6,129 nt of DNA from DASYAN01 sp036501345 (GCA_036501345.1 DASYAN010000390.1:1-6129), one strand, 5' to 3'; shown: positions 1-4,925, numbered from the stretch's first letter. The notes: generated from the sequence alone by a model not told the origin. Made by a program: numbers and translations.

Positions 1-383
1 TCTGAACCAGAAATAGAGAGCATTGCTGCCTAAACTTAGCTTTGTGCTATTTTTGCCAATTGCTGCTTTGTCACTATCCATCTCCTCATCTGACAAGGCT
101 TCTATTTCTGTGCCTTTTTCTCAAAAATAACTCCATGGGCAAACTGTCAACCAGATTTGACGCTTGCCTTAGTATACCAAATTTCTCTTATCCGACCCCC
201 AAAATCGGGTCAATTCCACGTAACAAAATGCTCATTCTGTTCAGACTTTTTCGTTCCCAGTTCTCGAGTCAGATAGCTAAAGTAGTCAATTGAGATTTCG
301 ACATCTTTACTCCCCAAACTCTCTGCTAAGGGTTTGTCGAGGCGATTCTAGTTTGCTTCTTCCCTCAATTAAGCTTGAAGTCA
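1..383. other. Spacer without a supported gene
   Basis: I see no convincing gene here. An open frame at 42-293 (+) has no usable ribosome binding site, is rich in Cys, Leu and Phe in the way non-coding AT-rich DNA often is, and resembles no family I know. A short inverted repeat (GACCC at 194-198, GGGTC at 207-211) is the only structure noticed, and it is too small to interpret. Confidence 0.5.
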
Positions 384-412
384 TTGACAACTCTCCTTCT
401 CTATATTATATT
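384..412 (+). promoter_or_regulatory. Sigma-70-like promoter for the 457-876 membrane protein gene
   Basis: A perfect -35 box TTGACA (384-389) is followed after exactly 17 bases by TATATT (407-412), which matches five of six -10 positions. A transcript would start near 419-420. That leaves a leader of about 38 bases with a Shine-Dalgarno site ahead of the ATG at 457. It also makes the earlier ATG at 427 unlikely as a start, because it would lie only a few bases from the RNA 5' end with no ribosome binding site. Confidence 0.7.
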
Positions 413-456
413 GAAATCGCCTTTTAATGTACTTTTTTAGGATGTGGAGAGAATCA

Positions 457-876
457 ATGATCCACGACCCACAACATACGACTAATAATTCTCCTTTTCC
501 ATTTGTTCAACGACACTCTTTATGGGTTCAATGGCTTCAGAACCTTTTCGAGCTTTTCGCTCGTTGGTCGCTCTTTATCTTTGGTATTCTCTTTGTGATA
601 TATATCAGTCTATTGGTATATCTGATTGTAGATACAACGTTTTTACTAAAGTTACCTATAACAAAAGACAAATTCCTATTTATAATCTCTATACTTTTTC
701 TTTGCCTTATAGCAATTGTCTTGGTACTAGGGTACGCAATAAATAGGAGAATAAGACGGAAGATAGTCCGCAATTCACCAGTATTGATACTACCCCATCT
801 TCGTATCATTCATGAAATCTATAGTGATAGCCCAATTTATCAGATTATGTTGTATCATTTCAGAAAAGTGGGGTAG
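457..876 (+). CDS. Orphan two-helix membrane protein (hypothetical)
   Basis: This 139-residue protein is not one I recognise. I chose the ATG at 457 because GGAGAG (446-451) sits five bases upstream and a near-consensus promoter ends at 412. The frame stays open back to an ATG at 427, which would give 149 residues but has no binding site. Two hydrophobic stretches look like transmembrane helices, at about residues 38-59 and 72-94, joined by a short loop containing Lys65, Lys70 and Lys72. A basic cluster RRIRRK (97-102) follows helix 2. By the positive-inside rule this suggests cytoplasmic N and C termini, with the last 37 residues or so in the cytoplasm. No catalytic motif, signal peptide or lipobox is visible. 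Its codons are clearly more A/T-ending than those of the downstream oxidoreductase and glmS, which fits foreign or fast-evolving DNA. Nothing downstream looks co-transcribed, so the gene stands alone. Function unknown. Confidence 0.6.
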   Translation: MIHDPQHTTNNSPFPFVQRHSLWVQWLQNLFELFARWSLFIFGILFVIYISLLVYLIVDTTFLLKLPITKDKFLFIISILFLCLIAIVLVLGYAINRRIRRKIVRNSPVLILPHLRIIHEIYSDSPIYQIMLYHFRKVG

Positions 877-939
877 GGCAGCAGGAGGAAGTGTATGAAT
901 GACCCACATCGTGAACGAGCCAGTGTCATGACATCGTAG

Positions 940-1010
940 CTCCCTTGAGCCAAACCCACGACAGCATGTGCCACCTGCTCAAGGGAGGAGGCACTGGCCT
1001 TGAGCAGGTG
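940..1010. repeat. Three-arm inverted repeat with mutually exclusive stem-loops
   Basis: Arm B (972-987) can pair with either neighbour. Arm A, CTCCCTTGAGC (940-950), is a perfect 11-bp complement of 977-987. Arm C, CCTTGAGCAGGTG (998-1010), is a perfect 13-bp complement of 972-984, with a 13-base loop. The A-B and B-C hairpins share 977-984 and so exclude each other. No T-run follows either hairpin, so neither is a standard intrinsic terminator. The structure could end or stabilise the transcript of the membrane protein gene 64 bases upstream, could switch between two folds, or could be a palindromic element. Confidence 0.6.
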
Positions 1011-1308
1011 AGGGATCCATCCAGCAAATCCAGACGGTGGTTCGAGAGCGGAATCTGCATGCAAAAGGGAGCCGACGAGAGGACGACCGACTTGGTTGAA
1101 GATGCAATGGGTGAATGGGTTCTGGTTGCAGTGGTTCAAGGCCCTTGTTGCCACTGTAAAATACAACTCTACGAAATGGCCTACTTTTCGGGATGATACA
1201 TGGGATTTGTGGGTTTGCCTTTTGACCAAAGCAAACAGGCTGTGGAAGAGTACTCTGCCTCCTTGAGGTCTGTCTTCTCCAAAGCCAACTTCTGATATTC
1301 TTTAACGC

Positions 1309-1337
1309 TTGGTCTAAAAAGACAAAAAGAGTATAAA
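1309..1337 (+). promoter_or_regulatory. Possible promoter into the repeat block
   Basis: TTGGTC (1309-1314), a 17-base gap and TATAAA (1332-1337) form a plausible promoter with a good -10 and a weak -35. There is no gene behind it, only the interspersed repeat block. In AT-rich spacer this match could easily be chance. Confidence 0.25.
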
Positions 1338-1373
1338 CTGTTTAACAGGTAATAACCGATGAGTCGAATCTTT

Positions 1374-1600
1374 ATAGCAATTCATTGCCCGAGTGTAGGG
1401 GCCCAATTCATTGCGCCCGTGGAGTGGTGTGGGGTTTGCAGACATCGGATTAATATGTCAAAAATCATAATCGTGTCCGCTATCCCCCACCACACATCGT
1501 CGCCTTACTGTGTCAAAAACCATCATTGCGCCCGTGGGGTGGGGTGAGGCTTGCTGGCATAATGTGTCAAAAATCATAATCGCGTCCGCTTCGCCAGCAT
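1374..1600 (+). repeat. Tandem pair of degenerate interspersed repeat units
   Basis: The block opens with ATAGCAATTCATTGC (1374-1388), whose core CAATTCATTGC recurs at 1404-1414. Two longer units follow. Each starts with ATTGCGCCCGTGG (1410-1422 and 1525-1537), runs through a G-rich stretch, and ends in TGTCAAAAATCATAATCG then YGTCCGCT (about 1456-1481 and 1565-1590). The units are about 109-115 bases apart. A related copy lies at 4794-4923 beside glmS. TGCTGGC (1552-1558) and GCCAGCA (1593-1599) form a 7-bp inverted repeat bracketing the end of unit 2. The open frames crossing this block (1359-1547 and the start of 1510-1977) are repeat-derived and not credible genes. The copies look like an old, diverged non-coding repeat family of unknown role. 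Confidence 0.65.
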
Positions 1601-1668
1601 TGCACCTTGTATGCTCCCAGATGGTTCCGTGCAAAAAGATGAACCGCGCCCGACCTTACCAAAAGCCA

Positions 1669-1697
1669 TTGAAAAAACAACATATTTATGTTATACT
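1669..1697 (+). promoter_or_regulatory. Sigma-70-like promoter without an obvious gene
   Basis: TTGAAA (1669-1674) and TATACT (1692-1697) are spaced by exactly 17 bases, with four and five matches to the consensus hexamers respectively. The transcript would start near 1704 and run toward the 3' end of the minus-strand oxidoreductase. No credible coding gene follows, so it may make a short non-coding or antisense RNA, drive one of the weak open frames, or be a chance match. Confidence 0.4.
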
Positions 1698-1940
1698 ATC
1701 TTATAGTTACACAAATGAAAAAAATAACTATTCGCTTCTTGTATATAAAAAGGAAGAGAAAGATGGCAAGGTGGTCAGTTGGGATTCCTTTCCTCTGTTT
1801 CCCCCTGAGACAATCATCGTCCAGAAAAGCATCTTTTTGGCCGCTTCTACTCTCTTCATCCTCCCACGCCTCAAAGAGCAGATACTCTACGATACACCTT
1901 ATCCTCGCCAGAGGAAGAAGGGATGCTCAATCAGGAATAA

Positions 1941-1976
1941 TAGGGACACCTGTCCCAAGTGTCCCAAGTGTCCCTA
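1941..1976. repeat. 9-bp tandem repeat with an inverted copy
   Basis: TGTCCCAAG occurs at 1951-1959 and 1960-1968, and a third partial copy TGTCCCTA lies at 1969-1976. The left flank TAGGGACAC (1941-1949) is the exact reverse complement of GTGTCCCTA (1968-1976). It can also pair in part with the first copy, since GGGACA (1943-1948) and TGTCCC (1951-1956) are separated by only two bases. Several alternative hairpins are therefore possible. No T-run follows on either strand. Confidence 0.6.
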
Positions 1977-2017
1977 ACTTCGAGGTGGGGGCACTGACAT
2001 TTCCTCACAACTCGAAG

Positions 2018-2037
2018 TGCTCTCAAACGGGAGAGCA
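2018..2037 (-). terminator. Stem-loop just after the oxidoreductase gene
   Basis: TGCTCTC (2018-2024) and GAGAGCA (2031-2037) form a perfect 7-bp stem with a 6-base loop. It starts 15 bases beyond the oxidoreductase stop codon, in the direction of transcription. The following bases are not T-rich, so if it ends the transcript it is a weak or factor-assisted terminator. It may instead protect the 3' end of the mRNA. Confidence 0.35.
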
Positions 2038-2052
2038 GGAAGTAACAAATGA

Positions 2053-2907
2053 CTATTTGCCGTTCAGGCGAGCAAGTACTGGAGTAAAATTATCTAGCTG
2101 TCTTTCCTGAATTTGAATGTAAGAGATACCCAGACGTTCACGCTGGTCCAGTAGATGCTCTACAGCTTGCTCTATAGTCATTGGGCGTGGTTCTACTGGT
2201 ATTCCTCTCTGTGTCAGGGGAGCAGCAGCGACCGGACTATCAGTCAACTCAATGCCAAAGGCTGTCTGACCGAATTCCAGGTGCTCGAAACGCTCACCAG
2301 CGGCCTCGCGTATCCAGCTGATCTTCTCCTCTACTGGAGGTATTAGCACAATGATATCGGCTTCACGTGCCGCAAGGGTCAGCATACGGCGGCCAGCACT
2401 GCCGATAAGAATGGGGGGATGTGGTTGCTGTATTGCTCTGGAGGCAGGGTGCAGTTCCGTAGTCGTATAGTATTCGCCGGAGAAATTAACGGTTTCGCTG
2501 GTAAAGAACTGTTTGATGATGGACAGCCCCTCTATAAAGCGAGAGACGCGTACACCTGCCTTATCAAAAGGAATACCGAGTTGCTGAAAGTCGAGTGGCC
2601 AGTTGCCAGCTCCCAGTCCCAGTTCTACACGGCCATCGGAGAGTTGATCCAGTGTTGCTATCTCTCTAGCAAGCAGAGCAGGATGACGATAATCATTGAC
2701 AAAAACGAAGCTCCCGATACGCAGCTTCGTTGTAGCAGTGGCCGCCACTGCGAGTGCAGTAATCGTCGCTATTGGTGTACCCAGGACATCCGGAACAAGA
2801 AGGGAGGAATAGCCTAATGCCTCTACGCGTTGTGCGAGAGCAATCCAGGCCGAACGTGAAGTATGACCGCCAGTAACAACACCAAAACGAAATGCTTTTT
2901 TTGCCAT
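2053..2907 (-). CDS. LLM-class flavin/F420-dependent oxidoreductase
   Basis: This 284-residue protein has the luciferase-like monooxygenase TIM-barrel pattern. The N terminus has an FRFGVV strand (6-11). LGYSSLLVPD (31-40) follows, then the TTKLRIGSFVFVNDYRHPALLAREIATLDQLSDGRVELGLGAGN block (59-102), the most diagnostic part. PHPPILIGSAGRRMLTLAAREAD (162-184) is the conserved C-terminal strand and phosphate-binding segment. Length and pattern fit the probable F420-dependent subgroup typified by mycobacterial MSMEG_2516. Such soluble enzymes move hydride between F420H2 (or FMNH2) and an organic substrate, and the substrate cannot be read from sequence. The ATG at 2907 follows an AAAGAAG stretch (2916-2922, eight bases away) and AGGAA slightly further off, a mediocre binding site. 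A weak promoter candidate (TTGTCT at 3039-3044, TATGAT at 3014-3019, 19-base gap) lies upstream on the same strand. It appears to be a single-gene unit. Family assignment is secure; F420 rather than FMN is inferred. Confidence 0.9.
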   Translation of the reverse strand: MAKKAFRFGVVTGGHTSRSAWIALAQRVEALGYSSLLVPDVLGTPIATITALAVAATATTKLRIGSFVFVNDYRHPALLAREIATLDQLSDGRVELGLGAGNWPLDFQQLGIPFDKAGVRVSRFIEGLSIIKQFFTSETVNFSGEYYTTTELHPASRAIQQPHPPILIGSAGRRMLTLAAREADIIVLIPPVEEKISWIREAAGERFEHLEFGQTAFGIELTDSPVAAAPLTQRGIPVEPRPMTIEQAVEHLLDQRERLGISYIQIQERQLDNFTPVLARLNGK

Positions 2908-3354
2908 AAAATATTCTTCTTTCCTATGGAAATGGAATTCCCATGCGTATCTCTGACACTGAGTGCCATAACGCTTTGAATGAAATCGATCTTCTATTCA
3001 GGGATTCAGGCCAATCATAGAGTTGCACATCTAGCACGAGACAATTTGTCCTCTTCGATAGGTAGGTCATCTCTTGGTTGATCCTTAAAGCCGTTTCCTT
3101 ATGATTCTATCACTTCCAGAATCGGTTATGGGTGAATTTCAGGGGAACGGGGTATGCACAACTAGAAGAATAGATGCGGCCACATCTCTGTTTTTTAGCT
3201 ATCTCACTACCTGATATATGCTGGGTGGTCATAGTTCAGCGCATCGACTGGGCTACATGGGCCTGCTATGCTGTAACCCTCATCAGTATTAGTTAAAGGA
3301 GAAGTGCTTCTTGTTCCTGGCTTGGGAGTCGAGTGGAGAAGCATGAACTAGACA
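2908..3354. other. Spacer, possibly the body of a small RNA
   Basis: No gene is supported. Short + frames at 2943-3020, 3128-3214 and 3304-3351 (the last a 15-codon GTG frame only two bases behind AGGAG) lack convincing starts or are too short to judge. A 7-bp stem TGCTTCT (3305-3311) with AGAAGCA (3337-3343) lies just before a strong + strand terminator at 3355-3388. A second, much weaker hairpin AGATG/CATCT (3172-3187) is followed, two bases later, by TGTTTTTT and could also end transcripts. Confidence 0.4.
3078..3105 (+). promoter_or_regulatory. Candidate promoter upstream of the orphan terminator
   Basis: TTGATC (3078-3083) and TATGAT (3100-3105) are spaced by 16 bases, with a good -10 and a fair -35. 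A transcript from here would start near 3112 and reach the terminator at 3355-3388, giving an RNA of roughly 275 bases with no long open frame. Confidence 0.35.
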
Positions 3355-3388
3355 GGGGCCGTTTTCAGTAGCGGCCCCGATCTTTTTT
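3355..3388 (+). terminator. Strong intrinsic terminator with no visible gene
   Basis: GGGGCCG (3355-3361) and CGGCCCC (3372-3378) make a perfect all-G/C 7-bp stem with a 10-base loop, followed by GATC and six T residues (3383-3388). The T-run lies on the + strand side, so it ends rightward transcripts, yet no coding gene reads rightward into it. In the other direction the bases after the stem (TGTCTAGTT) are only moderately T-rich, so it might also weakly stop leftward transcription from the small membrane protein gene, whose stop is about 90 bases away. Confidence 0.75.
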
Positions 3389-3389
3389 G

Positions 3390-3423
3390 GGTTGCTGTGT
3401 GGGTAGTGGTCCACATAGCAATC
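3390..3423. repeat. 13-bp stem-loop downstream of the small membrane protein gene
   Basis: GGTTGCTGTGTGG (3390-3402) pairs with CCACATAGCAATC (3411-3423) around an 8-base loop. In + strand RNA all 13 positions pair, using two G-U wobbles. In minus-strand RNA those two become A-C mismatches, so the fold is stronger in rightward RNA. It lies immediately after the orphan + strand terminator and about 45 bases beyond the stop codon of the leftward small gene. Confidence 0.5.
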
Positions 3424-3468
3424 ATGGTTTGCTCAGATTAAGGGGACTTTTGGTAGTTGGGCAGAGGC

Positions 3469-3666
3469 TCAACCTTCTTGACAACAGCTGTATGCGGGTA
3501 TGCAGTGGTGCTCTGGTAAGCTTTCCTGCCTGTTTTGGTGGCCAGATAGAAAGTATTTTCGCCGTTCCCATTCAGGACTATCGATCTTTTCTCGGCTGTC
3601 GACACCCCATCGGAGAGCTACAATGTCGAAAATAATGACTACAAGTAAGACAATTGTGAATCCCAT
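3469..3666 (-). CDS. Small single-helix membrane protein with DSRExxDSPEWERR motif
   Basis: This 65-residue protein starts with one hydrophobic helix (about residues 3-19, GFTIVLLVVIIFDIVAL), then RWGVDSREKIDSPEWERRKYF (19-39), then a polar tail with Cys55, Cys61 and Cys62. The helix plus GxDSRE...DSPEWERR layout matches, from memory, short uncharacterised proteins common in Ktedonobacteria and other Chloroflexota; their function is unknown. The orientation is probably N-out/C-in, or a simple anchor with an acidic-basic cytoplasmic tail. I chose the ATG at 3666 because GAGGGAGC (3672-3679) lies five bases upstream. An in-frame ATG at 3681 sits across that binding site and would add MREQS, which is less likely. 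It is divergent from the LysR gene and has a good promoter at 3734-3762. The tail beyond residue 40 looks less constrained and could be a lineage-specific extension. Confidence 0.7.
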   Translation of the reverse strand: MGFTIVLLVVIIFDIVALRWGVDSREKIDSPEWERRKYFLSGHQNRQESLPEHHCIPAYSCCQEG

Positions 3667-3725
3667 ACTTTGCTCCCTCATTAAATAATGGGTCTGTACT
3701 CCCTTTATAGCTAAAATGGTACTAC

Positions 3726-3754
3726 TTGTATTAAGTGTAACTGGATGGTAGTAT
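3726..3754 (+). promoter_or_regulatory. Candidate lysR promoter
   Basis: TTGTAT (3726-3731) and TAGTAT (3749-3754) are 17 bases apart. Both boxes are only fair matches. The transcript would start near 3761, about 53 bases before the lysR ATG. It physically overlaps the leftward promoter at 3734-3762. Confidence 0.4.
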
Positions 3755-3762
3755 CAAGTCAA
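3734..3762 (-). promoter_or_regulatory. Candidate promoter of the small membrane protein gene
   Basis: On the minus strand TTGACT (3757-3762) is followed after 17 bases by TACACT (3734-3739), matching five and four consensus positions. The transcript would begin near 3727, leaving a leader of about 60 bases. Because it occupies nearly the same bases as the lysR promoter, the two are unlikely to be bound by polymerase at once. Confidence 0.5.
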
Positions 3763-3813
3763 GGAAACATTTTCGATCATATGTATCAAAAAAAATGATA
3801 GGAGGACTCGGCA

Positions 3814-4719
3814 ATGGAGTTGCGTCAACTAGCGACCTTCCGTCTGGTTGCTAATACCTTAAGCTTCAGTCGTACGGCCAGTATGCTCAATTATGTACAA
3901 TCAAGCGTCACAACGCAGATACAGGTACTTGAAGAGGAACTTGGGGTTCGGCTTTTTGATCGCTTAGGGAAGCGTGTAGCTTTAACAGATGCTGGAGTGC
4001 GCTTCCTCCCGTATGCAGAAAAAATTCTCACGTTATCTGAAGAAGCTCGTCAGGCGGTCACGAATGGAGAAGTACCGACTGGGTCGTTGACGATCACGGC
4101 TCCAGAAACGCTCTGCACCTATCGTTTACCAGCTCTCTTACGCCAATTCCATGACCATTTTCCACAGGTGAAAGTGATATTCCGCCCATTGCCGTGTGCC
4201 GATATGCGACGTTGTGTGAGTGACGGTGCCGTGGATGTTGCCTTTACGATTGATGAACCACTTCACTCAACCGCTCTTATTGTCGAGCCTCTAATCACCG
4301 AGCCGCTGCTTATCCTAGCGTCTCCCGACCATCGTCTGATGCAATTGCCTTTTATCCAGTCTCACGATCTGGAAGGTGAGCCATTTTTGCTGACAGAGAC
4401 AGGATGTAGCTATCGTATCCTCTTTGAGCGAGCGCTGAATGAGGAAGGTGTGCATCCAACGACGAACCTTGAGTTTAGCAGCGTGGAGGCCATTAAGCAA
4501 TGTGTGATGGCGTCGATGGGCATTGCATTCCTACCTGCTGTGACGGTCGTGGCAGAGATTGCCCAAGGTCGTCTAGTCCCATTGCATTGGAGAGGGCATG
4601 ATTTCCAGGTCGTCACACAAGTACTCTGGCACAAAGAAAAATGGCTATCTCCAGCGCTTAACGCGTTTCTGACAGTGACGAAGGAACTGCTCAAAGGAGC
4701 CGAAGCTCACAGACAATAG
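3814..4719 (+). CDS. LysR-family transcriptional regulator
   Basis: This 301-residue protein has the standard LysR length and layout. An N-terminal winged helix-turn-helix (about residues 1-60: MELRQLATFRLVANTLSFSRTA..., SSVTTQIQVLEEELGVRLFDR at 30-50, then the LTDAG wing) is followed by a linker helix (to about 90) and a periplasmic-binding-protein-like effector domain (about 90-293). The start is certain: AGGAGG (3800-3805) lies eight bases before the ATG. ETGCSYRILFERAL (195-208) and VEAIKQCVMASMGIAFLP (224-241) are typical of Firmicutes/Chloroflexota LysR proteins of the Bacillus YtlI/CzcR sort (from memory). Five cysteines fall in the effector domain (101, 128, 138, 198, 230), so thiol sensing is possible but unproven. 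The natural target is the divergent small membrane protein gene, with likely self-repression, since LysR genes often regulate their divergent neighbour. The effector is unknown. Confidence 0.93.
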   Translation: MELRQLATFRLVANTLSFSRTASMLNYVQSSVTTQIQVLEEELGVRLFDRLGKRVALTDAGVRFLPYAEKILTLSEEARQAVTNGEVPTGSLTITAPETLCTYRLPALLRQFHDHFPQVKVIFRPLPCADMRRCVSDGAVDVAFTIDEPLHSTALIVEPLITEPLLILASPDHRLMQLPFIQSHDLEGEPFLLTETGCSYRILFERALNEEGVHPTTNLEFSSVEAIKQCVMASMGIAFLPAVTVVAEIAQGRLVPLHWRGHDFQVVTQVLWHKEKWLSPALNAFLTVTKELLKGAEAHRQ

Positions 4720-4766
4720 CGGAATGACTTGATTATTCACCCACAAACTCAAGCCATACCGCTATT
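4715..4766. terminator. Imperfect stem-loop at the lysR stop codon
   Basis: AATAGCGG (4715-4722) and CCGCTATT (4759-4766) are perfect complements. Three and then five more inner pairs form (ending CTTGA 4728-4732 with TCAAG 4749-4753), with two mismatches and a 16-base loop. The stem includes the lysR stop codon. Both sides lack a clean T-run, so it may be a weak two-way terminator between the convergent lysR and glmS genes or an mRNA-protecting hairpin. Confidence 0.45.
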
Positions 4767-4793
4767 ATCCTCCACTCTGCTATCACCCCATGA

Positions 4794-4923
4794 ATAGCAA
4801 TTCATTGCGCGAATTGTAGGGACCCGATTTACCGTGTGCCCTTTGGGTATCGTGTCCGCTGGGGCGGGGTGAGGACTGGGTTCGCACAAAATTTGCCAGT
4901 AGAGCCATTTATCGTATCCGTTG
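4794..4923 (+). repeat. Third copy of the interspersed repeat, next to glmS
   Basis: ATAGCAATTCATTGC (4794-4808) is identical to 1374-1388, and TGTAGGGACCC (4815-4825) matches TGTAGGGGCCC in that copy except for one base. ATCGTGTCCGCT (4849-4860) and ATCGTATCCGTT (4911-4922) repeat the unit end seen at 1470-1481 and 1579-1590. GGGGCGGGGTGAGG (4861-4874) matches 1536-1549 with one change. The copy lacks the TGTCAAAAATCA part. It ends three bases before the glmS stop codon, so the repeat fills the convergent lysR-glmS gap. Confidence 0.6.
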
Positions 4924-4925
4924 GG

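Larger units (their letters stand above)
877..1373. other. Spacer with stem-loops, no supported gene
   Basis: No gene is supported here. Long open frames exist on both strands (945-1196 + and 855-1229 -), but neither has a good ribosome binding site or a recognisable family signature. The minus frame also overlaps the end of the membrane protein gene. What stands out is a three-arm inverted repeat set at 940-1010, listed separately, and a perfect 8-bp palindrome GTCATGAC at 925-932. The stretch could be the decayed remains of an old gene or mobile element, but I cannot assign it. Confidence 0.4.
1601..2052. other. Spacer with a promoter and uncertain small open frames
   Basis: Two overlapping + frames cross this stretch (1510-1977 and 1688-2110). 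The second has an inner ATG at 1763 behind an AGGAAGAGAAAG-like binding site and would give a basic, Ser/Arg-rich product, but it runs 58 bases antisense into the oxidoreductase gene and shows no known domain. The first looks slightly more protein-like between 1700 and 1910, but has no start codon after the promoter at 1669-1697, and it ends in Cys-Pro-Lys repeats read straight from a 9-bp DNA repeat. I do not call either a gene. Confidence 0.4.
3667..3813. promoter_or_regulatory. Divergent regulatory region between small gene and lysR
   Basis: These 147 bases separate two divergent starts. Besides the two overlapping promoters, there are inverted repeats that could bind the regulator: GGTACTAC/GTAGTATC (3718-3725 and 3748-3755, one mismatch), TATCA-N7-TGATA (3784-3800), and GATCATATGTATC (3775-3787), a near palindrome. 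LysR proteins usually bind an interrupted dyad containing T-N11-A upstream of a divergent target. I cannot tell which of these, if any, is the operator. Confidence 0.45.

Noticed and set aside
42..293. 83-codon open frame on the + strand
   Set aside because: No ribosome binding site, biased Cys/Leu/Phe composition and no known family; likely chance in AT-rich spacer.
855..1229. 124-codon minus-strand frame, possibly a decayed transposase
   Set aside because: It overlaps the end of the membrane protein gene, contains the inverted repeat arms, and shows no recognisable transposase motif such as a DDE pattern or a zinc knuckle.
1374..1600. CRISPR-like array
   Set aside because: The repeats are diverged, unevenly spaced and have no constant repeat with unique equal-length spacers; no cas gene is nearby.
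1510..1977. 155-codon frame ending in CPKCPKCP, looking like a zinc-binding tail
   Set aside because: Its first third is interspersed repeat, it has no start after the nearby promoter, and the Cys-Pro-Lys tail is a direct reading of a 9-bp tandem DNA repeat.
3304..3351. 15-codon GTG leader peptide just before the terminator, suggesting attenuation
   Set aside because: The AGGAG box is only two bases from the GTG, and no rightward gene follows the terminator to be attenuated.
3478..3504. TTGACA with TATGCA as a promoter inside the small membrane gene
   Set aside because: The gap is only 15 bases, the -10 is poor and the site lies within coding sequence.
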